A stretch of 64,000 nt of DNA from Oleidesulfovibrio sp047973035. GTDB taxonomy: Bacteria > Desulfobacterota > Desulfovibrionia > Desulfovibrionales > Desulfovibrionaceae. Each line of letters starts with the position of its first letter. Position 1 is the stretch's first letter. The notes beneath the pieces are model-generated. The model was not told where the DNA came from, did no database searches, and saw only the letters and a list, made by a program, of their open reading frames with translations. Below are positions 6,928 through 15,329 of this stretch, piece by piece. The stretch is from positions 1 to 64,000 of the forward strand of contig NZ_JBKEBF010000033.1 of the NCBI RefSeq assembly GCF_047973035.1. The letters run 5' to 3'. The position numbers were made by a program, and so were the translations under genes.

Positions 6928-9087
6928 CTATTCCATGGTCAGGTACTGAGCCATGATGACCTTGAGGCCGAAGCCCGGAAAGTTCACACGGTATTTGTCC
7001 GGCGGAACATGCTGGATAATTTTGCCCTTGCCGAAGATTTTATGTGTGCAGTAGCCGGAGGCAGGTTTGCCGCCGTTTCCCAGCGAGCCTGTTGCGGATT
7101 CTGCACCTGCGCCTGCCGGTTTGCCGGTGCTTTTGTACGCAGGAGCAGGACGGAAAGACGGCATGGAGGCTTCGCGGCGGGTCAGCGTGCCGGTAAAGTT
7201 TTCGCGCCAGTCCTCGTACAGGTGGTCGGGCAGGTCGCGCACAAACGGGCTGGGGTTGGCAGGTGTGTTGCCGCCGCCGCTACGGTCGTAAATGGTGGCA
7301 GGCACAAACAGCCCCAGATAATCGCGCGCACGGGTACAAGCCACGTACATGAGCCTGCGCTCCTCTTCAAAGTCTTCTGCCTTGTTCATGGCATGACGCG
7401 AGGGGAAGCGGTCTTCCACCAGGTCGATAAGCAGAACGGCGGCCCATTCCAGTCCTTTTGCGGAGTGAATGGTGGACAGCGTGACAGCGCTGATGTCTTC
7501 CCCTTTGTCTGTTGTGGGGTCTTCCAGACACAGGTCGGACAGCATCAGGTCCACGTCGTTGTATGAAGCCGCAATCTGTACCAGCTGTTCAAGACCATGC
7601 TGGCGGCGCGGGTAATCGTCGGGGTAGTTTGCTTCCAGTCGCGGCTGATAGTGCTCGATAACGGCAGAAGTCAGCCCTGCCGGAGTCAGCGGTTTGGTGC
7701 GCAGCTGTTCCAGCAGTTTGAAATCTTCCTGCAGTTCCGGGTAGCGGGCACATGCTTTGTGCAGGACTGACCTGTCGGCCTTTTGCGCTGCTTCGTACAG
7801 CTTCAGGCAGGTTTTTGCGCCGATGCCCTTTACCAGCGAAGCCATGCGCTGGAATGCCGGCAGGTCAAGCGGGTTCACCACCAGACGAATGTACGAAAGT
7901 ACGTCTTTGACGTGGGCCGCATCAGCATAGCGCACCCCGCCGTATTTCTTGAATTTGACGCCCAGCTTACCCAGCTGCATTTCCACATGATACGACTGGT
8001 ATCCGGCACGGAACAGTACCGCGATTTCTTCCGGCGGATAGGTGCGCAGCAGTTCAGAAACCTTTGACGTGACCATGGACGCCTGTGTCAGGTCGGAAAG
8101 CGGGCGCATGACGTGCGGTGTCTGTCCGCCTTCGCGGCGTGTGAACAGCTTTTTATGGAAAGCCTGCGGTGCGTCGTCCAGAATGGCGTTGGTCAGGTTC
8201 AGCACCGGCTGCACCGAACGATAGTTTTCTTCCAGCTTGACGATTTTTGTGCCGGGGAACATGTCGGGAAAATCAAGAATGTTCTGCACGTTGGCCCCGC
8301 GGAACGCATAGATGGACTGGGCATCGTCGCCCACTGCCATGACGTTGCGGTGCCCGCCGCCCAGAAGCCGTACAAGGCGCGCCTGCACAAGGTTGGTATC
8401 CTGAAATTCGTCAACCATGATGTACTTGAAGCGGTCGCGGTAGTATTCCAGCAGCTCCGGATTGGACTTAAGCAGCCGTTCCAGCTCGAACAGCAAGTCA
8501 TCGTAGTCCATAAGGGAGTGCTTACGCTTGAAGCCCCGGTAGGATTCGCTGATTTTACTCAGATCACCCGCGTAGGATGCAAGGTGGAATGCCTCGCGGC
8601 GGAGCACATCTTCAACCGTCAGCTCCTTGTTGCGTGCCTTTGAAAGCAGCCCCATGACGGTTTGTGTTTTCGGAAAGCTGCGGTCGCCTTTGCCCAGACT
8701 CAGCATGTCTTTGCAGTGCTTCAGCGCGCCCGCGGCATCGGCGGAGTCCATGACGGAAAGGTCGCCTTCGTAGCCGTCAGGCTTGTGCATGCGCAGGATG
8801 GAATAGGCAAACGCATGGAATGTGCCGCCCTGTACGCCGCCCACCATTGCGGCAGACTGGCCCAGAAGCTGTGCGGCACGGTTCTGCATTTCCTGAGCCG
8901 CTTTGCGGGTAAACGTAAGCAGCAGGATGTTGGATGCGGATATGCCCTGCTCAACCATGTTGGCAAGGCGGTATACTACGGTGCGCGTTTTGCCGCTGCC
9001 GGCACCGGCGATGACCAGCATGGGGCCTTCAAGCGTTGTGGCGGCTTCGTACTGTGCGGGGTTCAATTCGTTTTTATAATCAATCAT
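6928..9087 (-). CDS. UvrD/PcrA/Rep-type ATP-dependent DNA helicase
   Basis: A superfamily 1A 3'-5' helicase of 719 residues. Motifs in order: Q motif (LNPAQYEAA), Walker A (VIAGAGSGKTRTV), motif Ia (LLLTFTRKAAQEM), Walker B (IMVDEFQDTN), motif III (VMAVGDDAQSIYAFRGA), motif IV (LEENYRSV), motif V (LSTIHSAKGLEW) and motif VI (LMYVACTRARDYL). Its C-terminus (about residues 640-719) carries a poorly conserved tail ending in a segment YCTHKIFGKGKIIQ that resembles the RNA-polymerase-binding tail of PcrA. The likely role is in DNA repair or removal of bound protein. Which paralogue it is cannot be decided here, so no symbol is given. Confidence 0.92.
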   Translation of the reverse strand: MIDYKNELNPAQYEAATTLEGPMLVIAGAGSGKTRTVVYRLANMVEQGISASNILLLTFTRKAAQEMQNRAAQLLGQSAAMVGGVQGGTFHAFAYSILRMHKPDGYEGDLSVMDSADAAGALKHCKDMLSLGKGDRSFPKTQTVMGLLSKARNKELTVEDVLRREAFHLASYAGDLSKISESYRGFKRKHSLMDYDDLLFELERLLKSNPELLEYYRDRFKYIMVDEFQDTNLVQARLVRLLGGGHRNVMAVGDDAQSIYAFRGANVQNILDFPDMFPGTKIVKLEENYRSVQPVLNLTNAILDDAPQAFHKKLFTRREGGQTPHVMRPLSDLTQASMVTSKVSELLRTYPPEEIAVLFRAGYQSYHVEMQLGKLGVKFKKYGGVRYADAAHVKDVLSYIRLVVNPLDLPAFQRMASLVKGIGAKTCLKLYEAAQKADRSVLHKACARYPELQEDFKLLEQLRTKPLTPAGLTSAVIEHYQPRLEANYPDDYPRRQHGLEQLVQIAASYNDVDLMLSDLCLEDPTTDKGEDISAVTLSTIHSAKGLEWAAVLLIDLVEDRFPSRHAMNKAEDFEEERRLMYVACTRARDYLGLFVPATIYDRSGGGNTPANPSPFVRDLPDHLYEDWRENFTGTLTRREASMPSFRPAPAYKSTGKPAGAGAESATGSLGNGGKPASGYCTHKIFGKGKIIQHVPPDKYRVNFPGFGLKVIMAQYLTME

Positions 9088-9114
9088 GCGGATAAATTTT
9101 GTCTGTGGCGGGTG

Positions 9115-10506
9115 CTACGCCGTATGGATGATGCCCGTGCCGCGCTGGCTGACGAGTGAATTATCGTTGTGCGGCGCAATGCCGAAATGTTTCAGAACCA
9201 GTTGGCCGGTTTCCCGCAGGGTGCGCGGTGCTGCTCCTTGCGAATCATAAAAGAATGCGTCGTCTGCGGTGTGGGAGCCGCTGCGTCCGAAGAAACCGAA
9301 AATCTGGTCCCGATCAAATTTTGCTTTTAGGTCAAAGCCTGAATGTGCCTCGCATATTAGGTCCGGCGCGTAGGGGCGCATAGGTCCGTTGTACAGATCG
9401 TCTGCCGTGTGTACAGCCCTGATGACAGGCTTGCCTTCATAACGCAGTGCCATAAGGCCGCTACGGATGGCGTGGGCCGTATCGGCAGCCTGTGCCTCGT
9501 TCAATCTTCCTCTGCTGAATCGTTGCGCCGTATGCAGGTATATGCGGCCGGGGTCCAGCGCAAACGCGCGCGCTTCAGGCAGTACGCCTGTGGCATCCAG
9601 TTCTGTCTGCATCGCCGTAGAAGCGGTGTGCAGATATCCGTTGTGCCGCAGCCACGCGTTGATGTCTACCTCGGTCTGTAATCTGGTAAATCCGTGGTCG
9701 GCAAGAGCCATAAGACGCTTCGGGTGGGGCAGTCTGTCGTACAGATCAAGTATGTATCCCAGTAATACGTCCCATTCTGTCAGCAGCTCCATGCAGCTTG
9801 TGTGCAAAGGGTGCGTTGTGTCTGTTACGGCATCAAAGAAAAAGTGAAACAGACGGTCAGTTTCAGTCAGTACGCAGGTGAACACATCCCAGCCAAGGTC
9901 GGGCCACATGATTTCCAGCGCCTGCCTGCGGGAGCGAAGCATGGCGCGAATCTGGCTGAACAGATATTCCGGTTCTGCTGCGCCTCGGGTGGTGTCGGCT
10001 TCTATCTGGTATCCTGCCGCGTTCAGGCGGGCAGTCAGAAATGGCGGATGTACGGCTCCCTTCAGGTCCGGCGCAACAAATCCTGCCACCAGCATGGTGC
10101 CCTTTACGGGCCGTGCCGGGTAGGTGTTGGGCAGGTTGAGTACACGTGATGCAAAGCCTGCTTCGCCCAGCAGGTCGAAAATGGTCGGCACGGCTACCTG
10201 ATTGAAATCTGCCAGCGCCATTTCGTACGTGGCAGGGCTGATCCGCGTAAAGCCGAATACTCCGTGTTCTTCCGGTCCGCTGGCAGTGTAAAAAGATGTC
10301 CAGTTGACCGGAGACAGATCCGGCAACTCTGCGCGGATTGCTCTGCTGTCGGTGTCCAGCGCCAGCCGCGCCAGATTGGGGAGCTTGCCTGTTTTTGCAA
10401 GGGTGCGGGCCAGTGAATGGGGCAGACCGTCGAGGCCAAGCACGACCATGCGGCTGCGTTGATTGGTGGCGGCTTGTATTGTGCCGGATTGCATTGGTTG
10501 CGACAT
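9115..10506 (-). CDS. alkaline phosphatase superfamily protein (type I phosphodiesterase/nucleotide pyrophosphatase)
   Basis: A 463-residue metal-dependent hydrolase of the alkaline phosphatase superfamily. Metal and nucleophile positions are visible: VLGLDGLP (metal Asp) near the N-terminus, PVNWTSFYTA with the Thr/Ser nucleophile, TETDRLFHFFFD (second metal site), LMALADHGF (Asp-His pair) and a late His in SGSHTADDAFF. There is no signal peptide, so it acts in the cytoplasm. The substrate is not known. The start at 10506 is chosen because the longer frame adds no family sequence; no strong ribosome binding site decides it. It lies 27 bases upstream of the helicase gene. Confidence 0.8.
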   Translation of the reverse strand: MSQPMQSGTIQAATNQRSRMVVLGLDGLPHSLARTLAKTGKLPNLARLALDTDSRAIRAELPDLSPVNWTSFYTASGPEEHGVFGFTRISPATYEMALADFNQVAVPTIFDLLGEAGFASRVLNLPNTYPARPVKGTMLVAGFVAPDLKGAVHPPFLTARLNAAGYQIEADTTRGAAEPEYLFSQIRAMLRSRRQALEIMWPDLGWDVFTCVLTETDRLFHFFFDAVTDTTHPLHTSCMELLTEWDVLLGYILDLYDRLPHPKRLMALADHGFTRLQTEVDINAWLRHNGYLHTASTAMQTELDATGVLPEARAFALDPGRIYLHTAQRFSRGRLNEAQAADTAHAIRSGLMALRYEGKPVIRAVHTADDLYNGPMRPYAPDLICEAHSGFDLKAKFDRDQIFGFFGRSGSHTADDAFFYDSQGAAPRTLRETGQLVLKHFGIAPHNDNSLVSQRGTGIIHTA

Positions 10507-10826
10507 GGCGATGGTGTACCAGAACATGCCGCGGCAAGCCAGAAGCACATGGGCGCGATATTCTGCAAGTCGTAAGGGCAGGTAAGTCGGTTAAGGGTAA
10601 TGCTGGCCTGCCTGATAAGAACGCTATTTTTGATTGTATAATATAGTTGAGTTGTTACTTGACCTGAGGCAGCTTGAAATAGCGGGGCGGGTCATCTGGA
10701 GGCACTTACGAATGGAGAAATTGCCTTTTTTGCGCTACCCTGTGTGAGATGATTGTTCCCGATGTCCGCAGCCTCTGTATGCGGAACGTTTTTTTGCTAT
10801 ACTACAGGTACGTTAGGAGGCCATGC

Positions 10827-11192
10827 ATGGCAAAGTACGACTGTGAGATGTTCGGATACTTTTCGTACAGCCCAGACCTTAGCTACAGCGAATTGCATGA
10901 ACTGGAAGCCGGTTTTCGTGACGCGTTGCAGGATGCTTTGGAGCAGCGGGGGGCGGATTTCATGCAGTTTGAGCCGGAAGGCGATGCGCTTCGCGTCCAG
11001 TGCGTATTCGGAGAATGCCACGAAGAAAACTTCCACGAAGTATGCGATGCTGTTGTGCAAGGCATGAATAACCATGTGTTCGGCAAAATGCTGTTTGTGA
11101 ATAAAAACTTGCAGGAACTTTTAGTCTATCGTCTGGAAAGCAAAGGCTGGTACGAAGGGGCTATTGATCTGCAGAGCATACAGCGTTCTTAG
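10827..11192 (+). CDS. conserved-looking hypothetical protein
   Basis: A 121-residue acidic, probably cytoplasmic protein that I do not recognise. Aromatic-rich N-terminus (YDCEMFGYFSYSPDLSY), alternating helical and strand-like segments, two Cys in VQCVFGECHEENFHEVC. The start at 10827 has TAGGAGG seven bases before it, which supports expression. It is transcribed opposite to the helicase cluster and away from its neighbours, so context gives no clue to its role. Confidence 0.75.
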   Translation: MAKYDCEMFGYFSYSPDLSYSELHELEAGFRDALQDALEQRGADFMQFEPEGDALRVQCVFGECHEENFHEVCDAVVQGMNNHVFGKMLFVNKNLQELLVYRLESKGWYEGAIDLQSIQRS

Positions 11193-11577
11193 TTTGGAGT
11201 GCGGCAACTGTACTGCTATAAACTTCGCTCTTTGTGCTAAAAATCAGTGACGGTCTGAAATACGTATGCGTATATACCTGCCTGTCCTTGTCGAGCTTCC
11301 GGCTTCTTTTTTGCGCTTGTCATGGTTCTGAATAAGCGTGAGGCCAGACGCGGATATGAGGCAATATTGCTTTACTTTATGTTGCAAGTAAAAAGAATTT
11401 ATCATTTGTTGTTTCACCTGCAGGTTGCGTATGTTTGATACGGGATTGTCTGAAATGTCGGGCCTGTTTGCGGTAACTGCCGATGCATTCATTCCGGCTG
11501 CACACAATTTTTCCTTTTGCGGATGGCCTGTTGCATATTGACTGAAATCATCTGACATACTAGAGAACTCGCCACAT

Positions 11578-11664
11578 GCCCGAGTGGTGGAATTGGTAGA
11601 CACAAGGGACTTAAAATCCCTCGGCTTACGAGCTGTGCCGGTTCAAGTCCGGCCTCGGGTACCA
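11578..11664 (+). tRNA. tRNA-Leu (anticodon TAA)
   Basis: An 87-nt class II tRNA with encoded CCA. The acceptor GCCCGAG pairs with CTCGGGT; the anticodon stem AGGGA/TCCCT encloses CTTAAAA, giving anticodon TAA (reads UUA). The long variable arm (CGGCTTACGAGCTG) and T-loop GTTCAAGTC are as expected for tRNA-Leu. Confidence 0.96.
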
Positions 11665-11700
11665 TAATAAAAACAGACTGTTAGGTGTGTTTTTTGTAAA

Positions 11701-11729
11701 GGCGGAGATTCGGGTCTCCGCCTTTTTTT
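11701..11729 (+). terminator. terminator after tRNA-Leu
   Basis: GGCGGAGA and TCTCCGCC form an 8-bp stem with the loop TTCGGG, followed by seven T. A textbook intrinsic terminator 36 bases after the tRNA. Confidence 0.9.
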
Positions 11730-11902
11730 GTGTTTTTGGGCCTTGTTTGTCGGGCCAGATGGCAATGAAGTCCGCTAAGATGGCAGAGCGGGGTGGCTAA
11801 TGTCGCCGTGCTGACCTGCCCCTGCCTTTTGCTCTTGCTCAAAAGCGCTAACTTGATAATATATCAGACTACTGCCCAATTGTTGTGCCAGGAGCTTGCG
11901 GT

Positions 11903-12718
11903 ATGTTTCCAATTGAGAATATTCTTTTTGCCTTCGGGCTGACACTGTTTGCCGGCCTGAGTACTGGTATCGGCAGTGCGCTTGCTTTTTTTACCAAAGA
12001 AACCAATACAAAAGCGCTTTCTATCGCCTTGGGTTTTTCTGCTGGGGTGATGTTGTATGTATCCTTTGTGGAAATTTTGGGAAAAGCACGTGATGCGCTG
12101 GTAAGTTCAATGGGAGAAGTGCAGGGTGCGTGGGTTACCGTGCTGGCATTTTTCGGGGGAATCGCGTTTATTGCACTTATCGACTATCTGGTGCCCTCGG
12201 AAGAGAACCCCCATGAAGTGCAGAAAATTGAAGCTATGGATGACAAGTGTGAGGCGGTGCGTGTTAACAAATTGTATCGCATGGGCCTTTTCACTGCGCT
12301 TGCCATCGGTATTCATAACTTTCCCGAAGGCCTTGCCACTTTTACCGCAGCCCTTACAGACCCTCAGCTTGGTATAGCCATTGCCGTGGCGATAGCTATC
12401 CATAACATTCCCGAGGGCATCGCCGTATCTATCCCGATTTTTTATGCAACCCGCGACAGGAAGAAGGCATTTAAGCTGTCTTTTTTGTCCGGTATTTCAG
12501 AACCTGTGGGTGCACTGGTGGGTTACCTGCTTCTGATGCCGTTTTTTTCCGATACGGTGTTCGGAGTGCTGTTTGCGGCTGTCGCGGGCATCATGGTGTT
12601 TATCTCATTAGACGAATTGCTGCCTACGGCAAAAGAGTATGGCGAACACCATCTTTCTATCGCCGGTGTTGTGGCGGGCATGGCCGTTATGGCAGTCAGT
12701 TTGCTGCTGTTTATCTAA
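11903..12718 (+). CDS. ZIP-family divalent metal transporter (ZupT-like)
   Basis: A 271-residue inner-membrane transporter with about eight hydrophobic helices, of the ZIP family that brings Zn(II) and related divalent metals into the cytoplasm. The two metal-path helices carry the family signatures HNFPEGLATF and HNIPEGIAVS, and a later helix has SGISEPVGAL. The length and the ordering match ZupT. The start at 11903 is taken because CAGGAGC lies just upstream; an ATG-like codon at 11885 has none. The precise metal is not shown by sequence. Single gene. Confidence 0.88.
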   Translation: MFPIENILFAFGLTLFAGLSTGIGSALAFFTKETNTKALSIALGFSAGVMLYVSFVEILGKARDALVSSMGEVQGAWVTVLAFFGGIAFIALIDYLVPSEENPHEVQKIEAMDDKCEAVRVNKLYRMGLFTALAIGIHNFPEGLATFTAALTDPQLGIAIAVAIAIHNIPEGIAVSIPIFYATRDRKKAFKLSFLSGISEPVGALVGYLLLMPFFSDTVFGVLFAAVAGIMVFISLDELLPTAKEYGEHHLSIAGVVAGMAVMAVSLLLFI

Positions 12719-12892
12719 CAGACTGCGGTAGCTCATTTCGCCAACAGCTCATCACGTGTCGCGCATAATTGCTTAGTATGAAAAATAAAGGGCGTTGAGC
12801 CCGCGTTTTTCGACTTGCCTGAAAGGGTGGTTGTCGATTCTGCTTTCCTTTCTGCGGATCCCCCTGGTGCCGATAGAAAATGTAAAAGAAGT

Positions 12893-12925
12893 GCGGCTAT
12901 GGAAATACTTCCATAGCCGCTTTCG
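12893..12925 (-). terminator. hairpin between zupT-like and siaC-like genes
   Basis: GCGGCTATGGAA (12893-12904) and TTCCATAGCCGC (12909-12920) form a perfect 12-bp stem with a 4-base loop, between convergent genes. T tracts on both sides are short (TTTCG on plus; ACTTCTTTT on minus). It probably ends the minus-strand Sia-like operon and may serve both directions. Confidence 0.6.
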
Positions 12926-12975
12926 CAATGATGGATTTTAACTGTGCAACTCCCGGGGGACAACAGGTGCTGCGA

Positions 12976-13359
12976 TCAGTCGATTTCCACCAGATTGAAT
13001 TGCAGGTGCTGCACGTCTTCCTGAAATTCTTCACCGCATTCCAAGGCCGTTTCATTGTCGGCATGGTAGCGCCAGTTCACTGTAATTTGTGTGCCTGTGG
13101 CCGCTGTTTCATCCAGCAGGTCAAACAAATCCATGAATGTTTTTGAACTGGAACTGTTAAAGTAGATGATTTCCATGTCCAGCGTGACGCACTGTGTCGT
13201 TTCCGTTTGCAGGTAGTTGCGCAGCCAGCCGAATACCGGCTGATAAAACATGCCGCAGTTTTCCGGATAGGACTCGCCGCTGATACGCAATCTGTGGTTT
13301 TGCGGATCAAACTGGATTGCAGGGGAGGATTTGGTGGCTGCGATGTTGAGAGCTTTCAT
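12976..13359 (-). CDS. SiaC-family phosphoprotein (DUF1987)
   Basis: A 127-residue DUF1987 protein. In Pseudomonas aeruginosa SiaC is phosphorylated by SiaB and dephosphorylated by SiaA, and in its unphosphorylated state it binds and activates the diguanylate cyclase SiaD. The family core is present: FDPQNHRLRISGESYPEN, then MEIIYFNSSSSKTFMDLFDLLDE. The usual Asn-Thr-Ser-Ser motif, where I place the phospho-acceptor, reads NSSSSK here, so Ser69 would replace the Thr. A strong GGAGGA site precedes the ATG, which lies 2 bases after the SiaB-like stop. Function is by analogy. Confidence 0.8.
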   Translation of the reverse strand: MKALNIAATKSSPAIQFDPQNHRLRISGESYPENCGMFYQPVFGWLRNYLQTETTQCVTLDMEIIYFNSSSSKTFMDLFDLLDETAATGTQITVNWRYHADNETALECGEEFQEDVQHLQFNLVEID

Positions 13360-13361
13360 GG

Positions 13362-13919
13362 CTATTCCTCCTCCGCTATGCGCACATTCACTGCAAAGTA
13401 CGACATGGTGTCGTTGATGGGCTCAAAGCTGTAGGCCAGAGGATGGCTGGCTTTGCGTGCCATTTCAATGAACCCCAATCCTGCCCCGCGTGAAAGTTCA
13501 TCCGGCTCTTTGCGGCGCTGTTCTTTATAGTACCGTTTCAGTTCGTCTTTATTCATGCGGTTTATGGTGTCGATTTTTTCTTTAATGCGGGGTTCTGTTG
13601 CCCGCAGAACAGGATTGCCGCAGGTAATGAAAAATTCACTTCCTTTGCGACCGACAACTACCTGACCTTCACCCATGGCTGGCATAACACCAGCGCAAAG
13701 GGGGATTGTTCCAGAGTAGTTTATGATGTTCTGCATCTGTTCTACCAGCACGGCAAATACCCGCCTCGCCACGGCAAGGCCGCGTTCTTCCCGCGCCATT
13801 TTCTGGCGCATCATTTCTCCCAGACCTTCAACTACGCTTTGGCAGACCGGTCCGCTGAAATAGAGCATGATGCCTTGTTCGTGCATTTCGGTATGGCACT
13901 GGAACATTTTTGTTTCCAT
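13362..13919 (-). CDS. SiaB-family protein kinase (DUF6272)
   Basis: A 185-residue protein resembling SiaB, an unusual GHKL-like kinase that phosphorylates SiaC. Recognisable segments are ILYFSGP-like start (GIMLYFSGPVCQSVVEGLGE), RRVFAVLVEQMQNIINYSG with the conserved Glu-x-x-x-Asn of the nucleotide-binding helix, a VGRKGSEFFITCGN strand pair and RGAGLGFIEMARKA, the glycine-rich ATP-lid-like loop. The start is set at 13919 because GAGGA lies nine bases before it; a GTG at 13952 lacks a site. It is flanked by the phosphatase and the substrate genes, as in sia operons. Confidence 0.8.
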   Translation of the reverse strand: METKMFQCHTEMHEQGIMLYFSGPVCQSVVEGLGEMMRQKMAREERGLAVARRVFAVLVEQMQNIINYSGTIPLCAGVMPAMGEGQVVVGRKGSEFFITCGNPVLRATEPRIKEKIDTINRMNKDELKRYYKEQRRKEPDELSRGAGLGFIEMARKASHPLAYSFEPINDTMSYFAVNVRIAEEE

Positions 13920-13963
13920 TGTAACGATGTCCTCGTCGTCAGGTTTTGCCACGGTATAGCGGG

Positions 13964-15148
13964 TTACACGGTAAAGCCCAGAACGGTTACGTCGTCACGT
14001 CTGGCTTGTATGCCTTTGTAGTCAATAAATGCTTGTTCCAGCTTTTGCTGTTGCGTTGCGCAGTCATGGTGCGCGGTCTGTTGCAGCAACTCCATCAGGC
14101 GCTTTTTCCCGAAGGGAAGATGTTTCTCGCCGCCGATCTGATCAATGAGACCGTCAGTCAGCATGTACAGGCGCATGCCCTGATGCAGTGAAATGTCATG
14201 ATTGGTATACGTAGCTGCGGATGCAGTGCGAACGTAGCCGACCCCGCGCCGGTCCCCTTTGATTTCTTTTGAAGTGCCGTCTGCAAATGTCAGAAACAGT
14301 GAATTTCCGGCCCCTGCAAAGCGTACAGCTTTCTTGTCGGTGGGAATGAAGCATACGGAGCAGTCCATGCCCTCATCTGATGCGGCCCCTTTGTCATGCT
14401 GTTCCAGAGCATTTTTGATGGCGTTGTTCATCATGCTGACAAGGGCCGCAGGGTCGCCGTCCACGGCTTTCATATCAAGCCGTTCAAACAGCGAGTGGAT
14501 GATAAGGGTCATAAATGCGCCGGGTACGCCGTGTCCTGTGCAATCAATGATTGCTATAAAAGTTCCCGAAGGGGTTGTTTTGAACCAGTAGGAGTCTCCG
14601 CCCACGGTGTCACGTTGGCTCCAGTACAGAAAGTGGTCGGTAAAAAGCTGATTCAGCTCTTCCCGCGCAGGCAGAAAAGCCCGCTGGATGAGACTTGCGT
14701 ATTCGATGGAGCTTACCATCTGGGTCTGAGCATTTTTCAGGTCCGCCATGGCGGTTGCCAGTTCCTGTTGGCGGCTGTGTATGACGTGCCCCATCCAGAA
14801 CATATTGTGCCGCAGACGTTGTAGTTCATCCCCTTCTTTGGGTTCCGGCGGAAGTGTGGCAAAGGGACGCAGGTTGCCTTCTTTCATCTGCTCGCAAAGA
14901 CCGTTTAAATAATGCACGCTACGGAGTACCAGTATGTGCAGTGCACCTTTTGTAATGGGCAGAAAAAGGAGCAGGCTCACTGCTGTCCACGCTGCAATGA
15001 AGTTGCTCAACTCTCTCTGGGTCAGGCTGTCATTAAGCAGCAGAGTGACAATGGGAAACAGTATCAATCCCAGAAACAGTATTATTTTAATTTTGGTGCG
15101 GATGCTGATATCCGCCAGCGTATCCAGAGTGCGGGTAGTCAGGCTCAT
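13964..15148 (-). CDS. SiaA-like membrane PP2C (SpoIIE-type) phosphatase
   Basis: A 394-residue protein: two hydrophobic segments near the N-terminus (about residues 20-42 and 48-72), a HAMP-like linker with a coiled-coil stretch (about 75-150), and a C-terminal SpoIIE/PP2C serine/threonine phosphatase domain. Catalytic metal residues appear in DTVGGDSYWF, IIDCTGHGVPGAFMTL and MLTDGLIDQIGGE. In the Sia system the equivalent enzyme removes phosphate from SiaC. The HAMP-type linker suggests a membrane-borne signal input, but no extracellular sensor domain fits between the two helices. Second gene of the four-gene unit. Confidence 0.85.
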   Translation of the reverse strand: MSLTTRTLDTLADISIRTKIKIILFLGLILFPIVTLLLNDSLTQRELSNFIAAWTAVSLLLFLPITKGALHILVLRSVHYLNGLCEQMKEGNLRPFATLPPEPKEGDELQRLRHNMFWMGHVIHSRQQELATAMADLKNAQTQMVSSIEYASLIQRAFLPAREELNQLFTDHFLYWSQRDTVGGDSYWFKTTPSGTFIAIIDCTGHGVPGAFMTLIIHSLFERLDMKAVDGDPAALVSMMNNAIKNALEQHDKGAASDEGMDCSVCFIPTDKKAVRFAGAGNSLFLTFADGTSKEIKGDRRGVGYVRTASAATYTNHDISLHQGMRLYMLTDGLIDQIGGEKHLPFGKKRLMELLQQTAHHDCATQQQKLEQAFIDYKGIQARRDDVTVLGFTV

Positions 15149-15329
15149 GATTTGCTCGTCGGGTTGTGGCGTTTTTTAAAAGTTTTTCAGCCAATGTTCT
15201 TCTGGTGCTGCTTGAAGCCCGCAGCGGTGTATGTGTCAGATGGCATCTGCACAGTGTAGTGTTTTCGGGAGCTGGCGCATGATTTTGTATGATTTTTGCC
15301 TCTATTTCCGGCTCGCTGAAGCATGGCCG

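Noticed and set aside
11244..11603. A 119-codon minus-strand ORF running into tRNA-Leu
   Set aside because: It overlaps the tRNA gene, has no ribosome site and no recognisable sequence.
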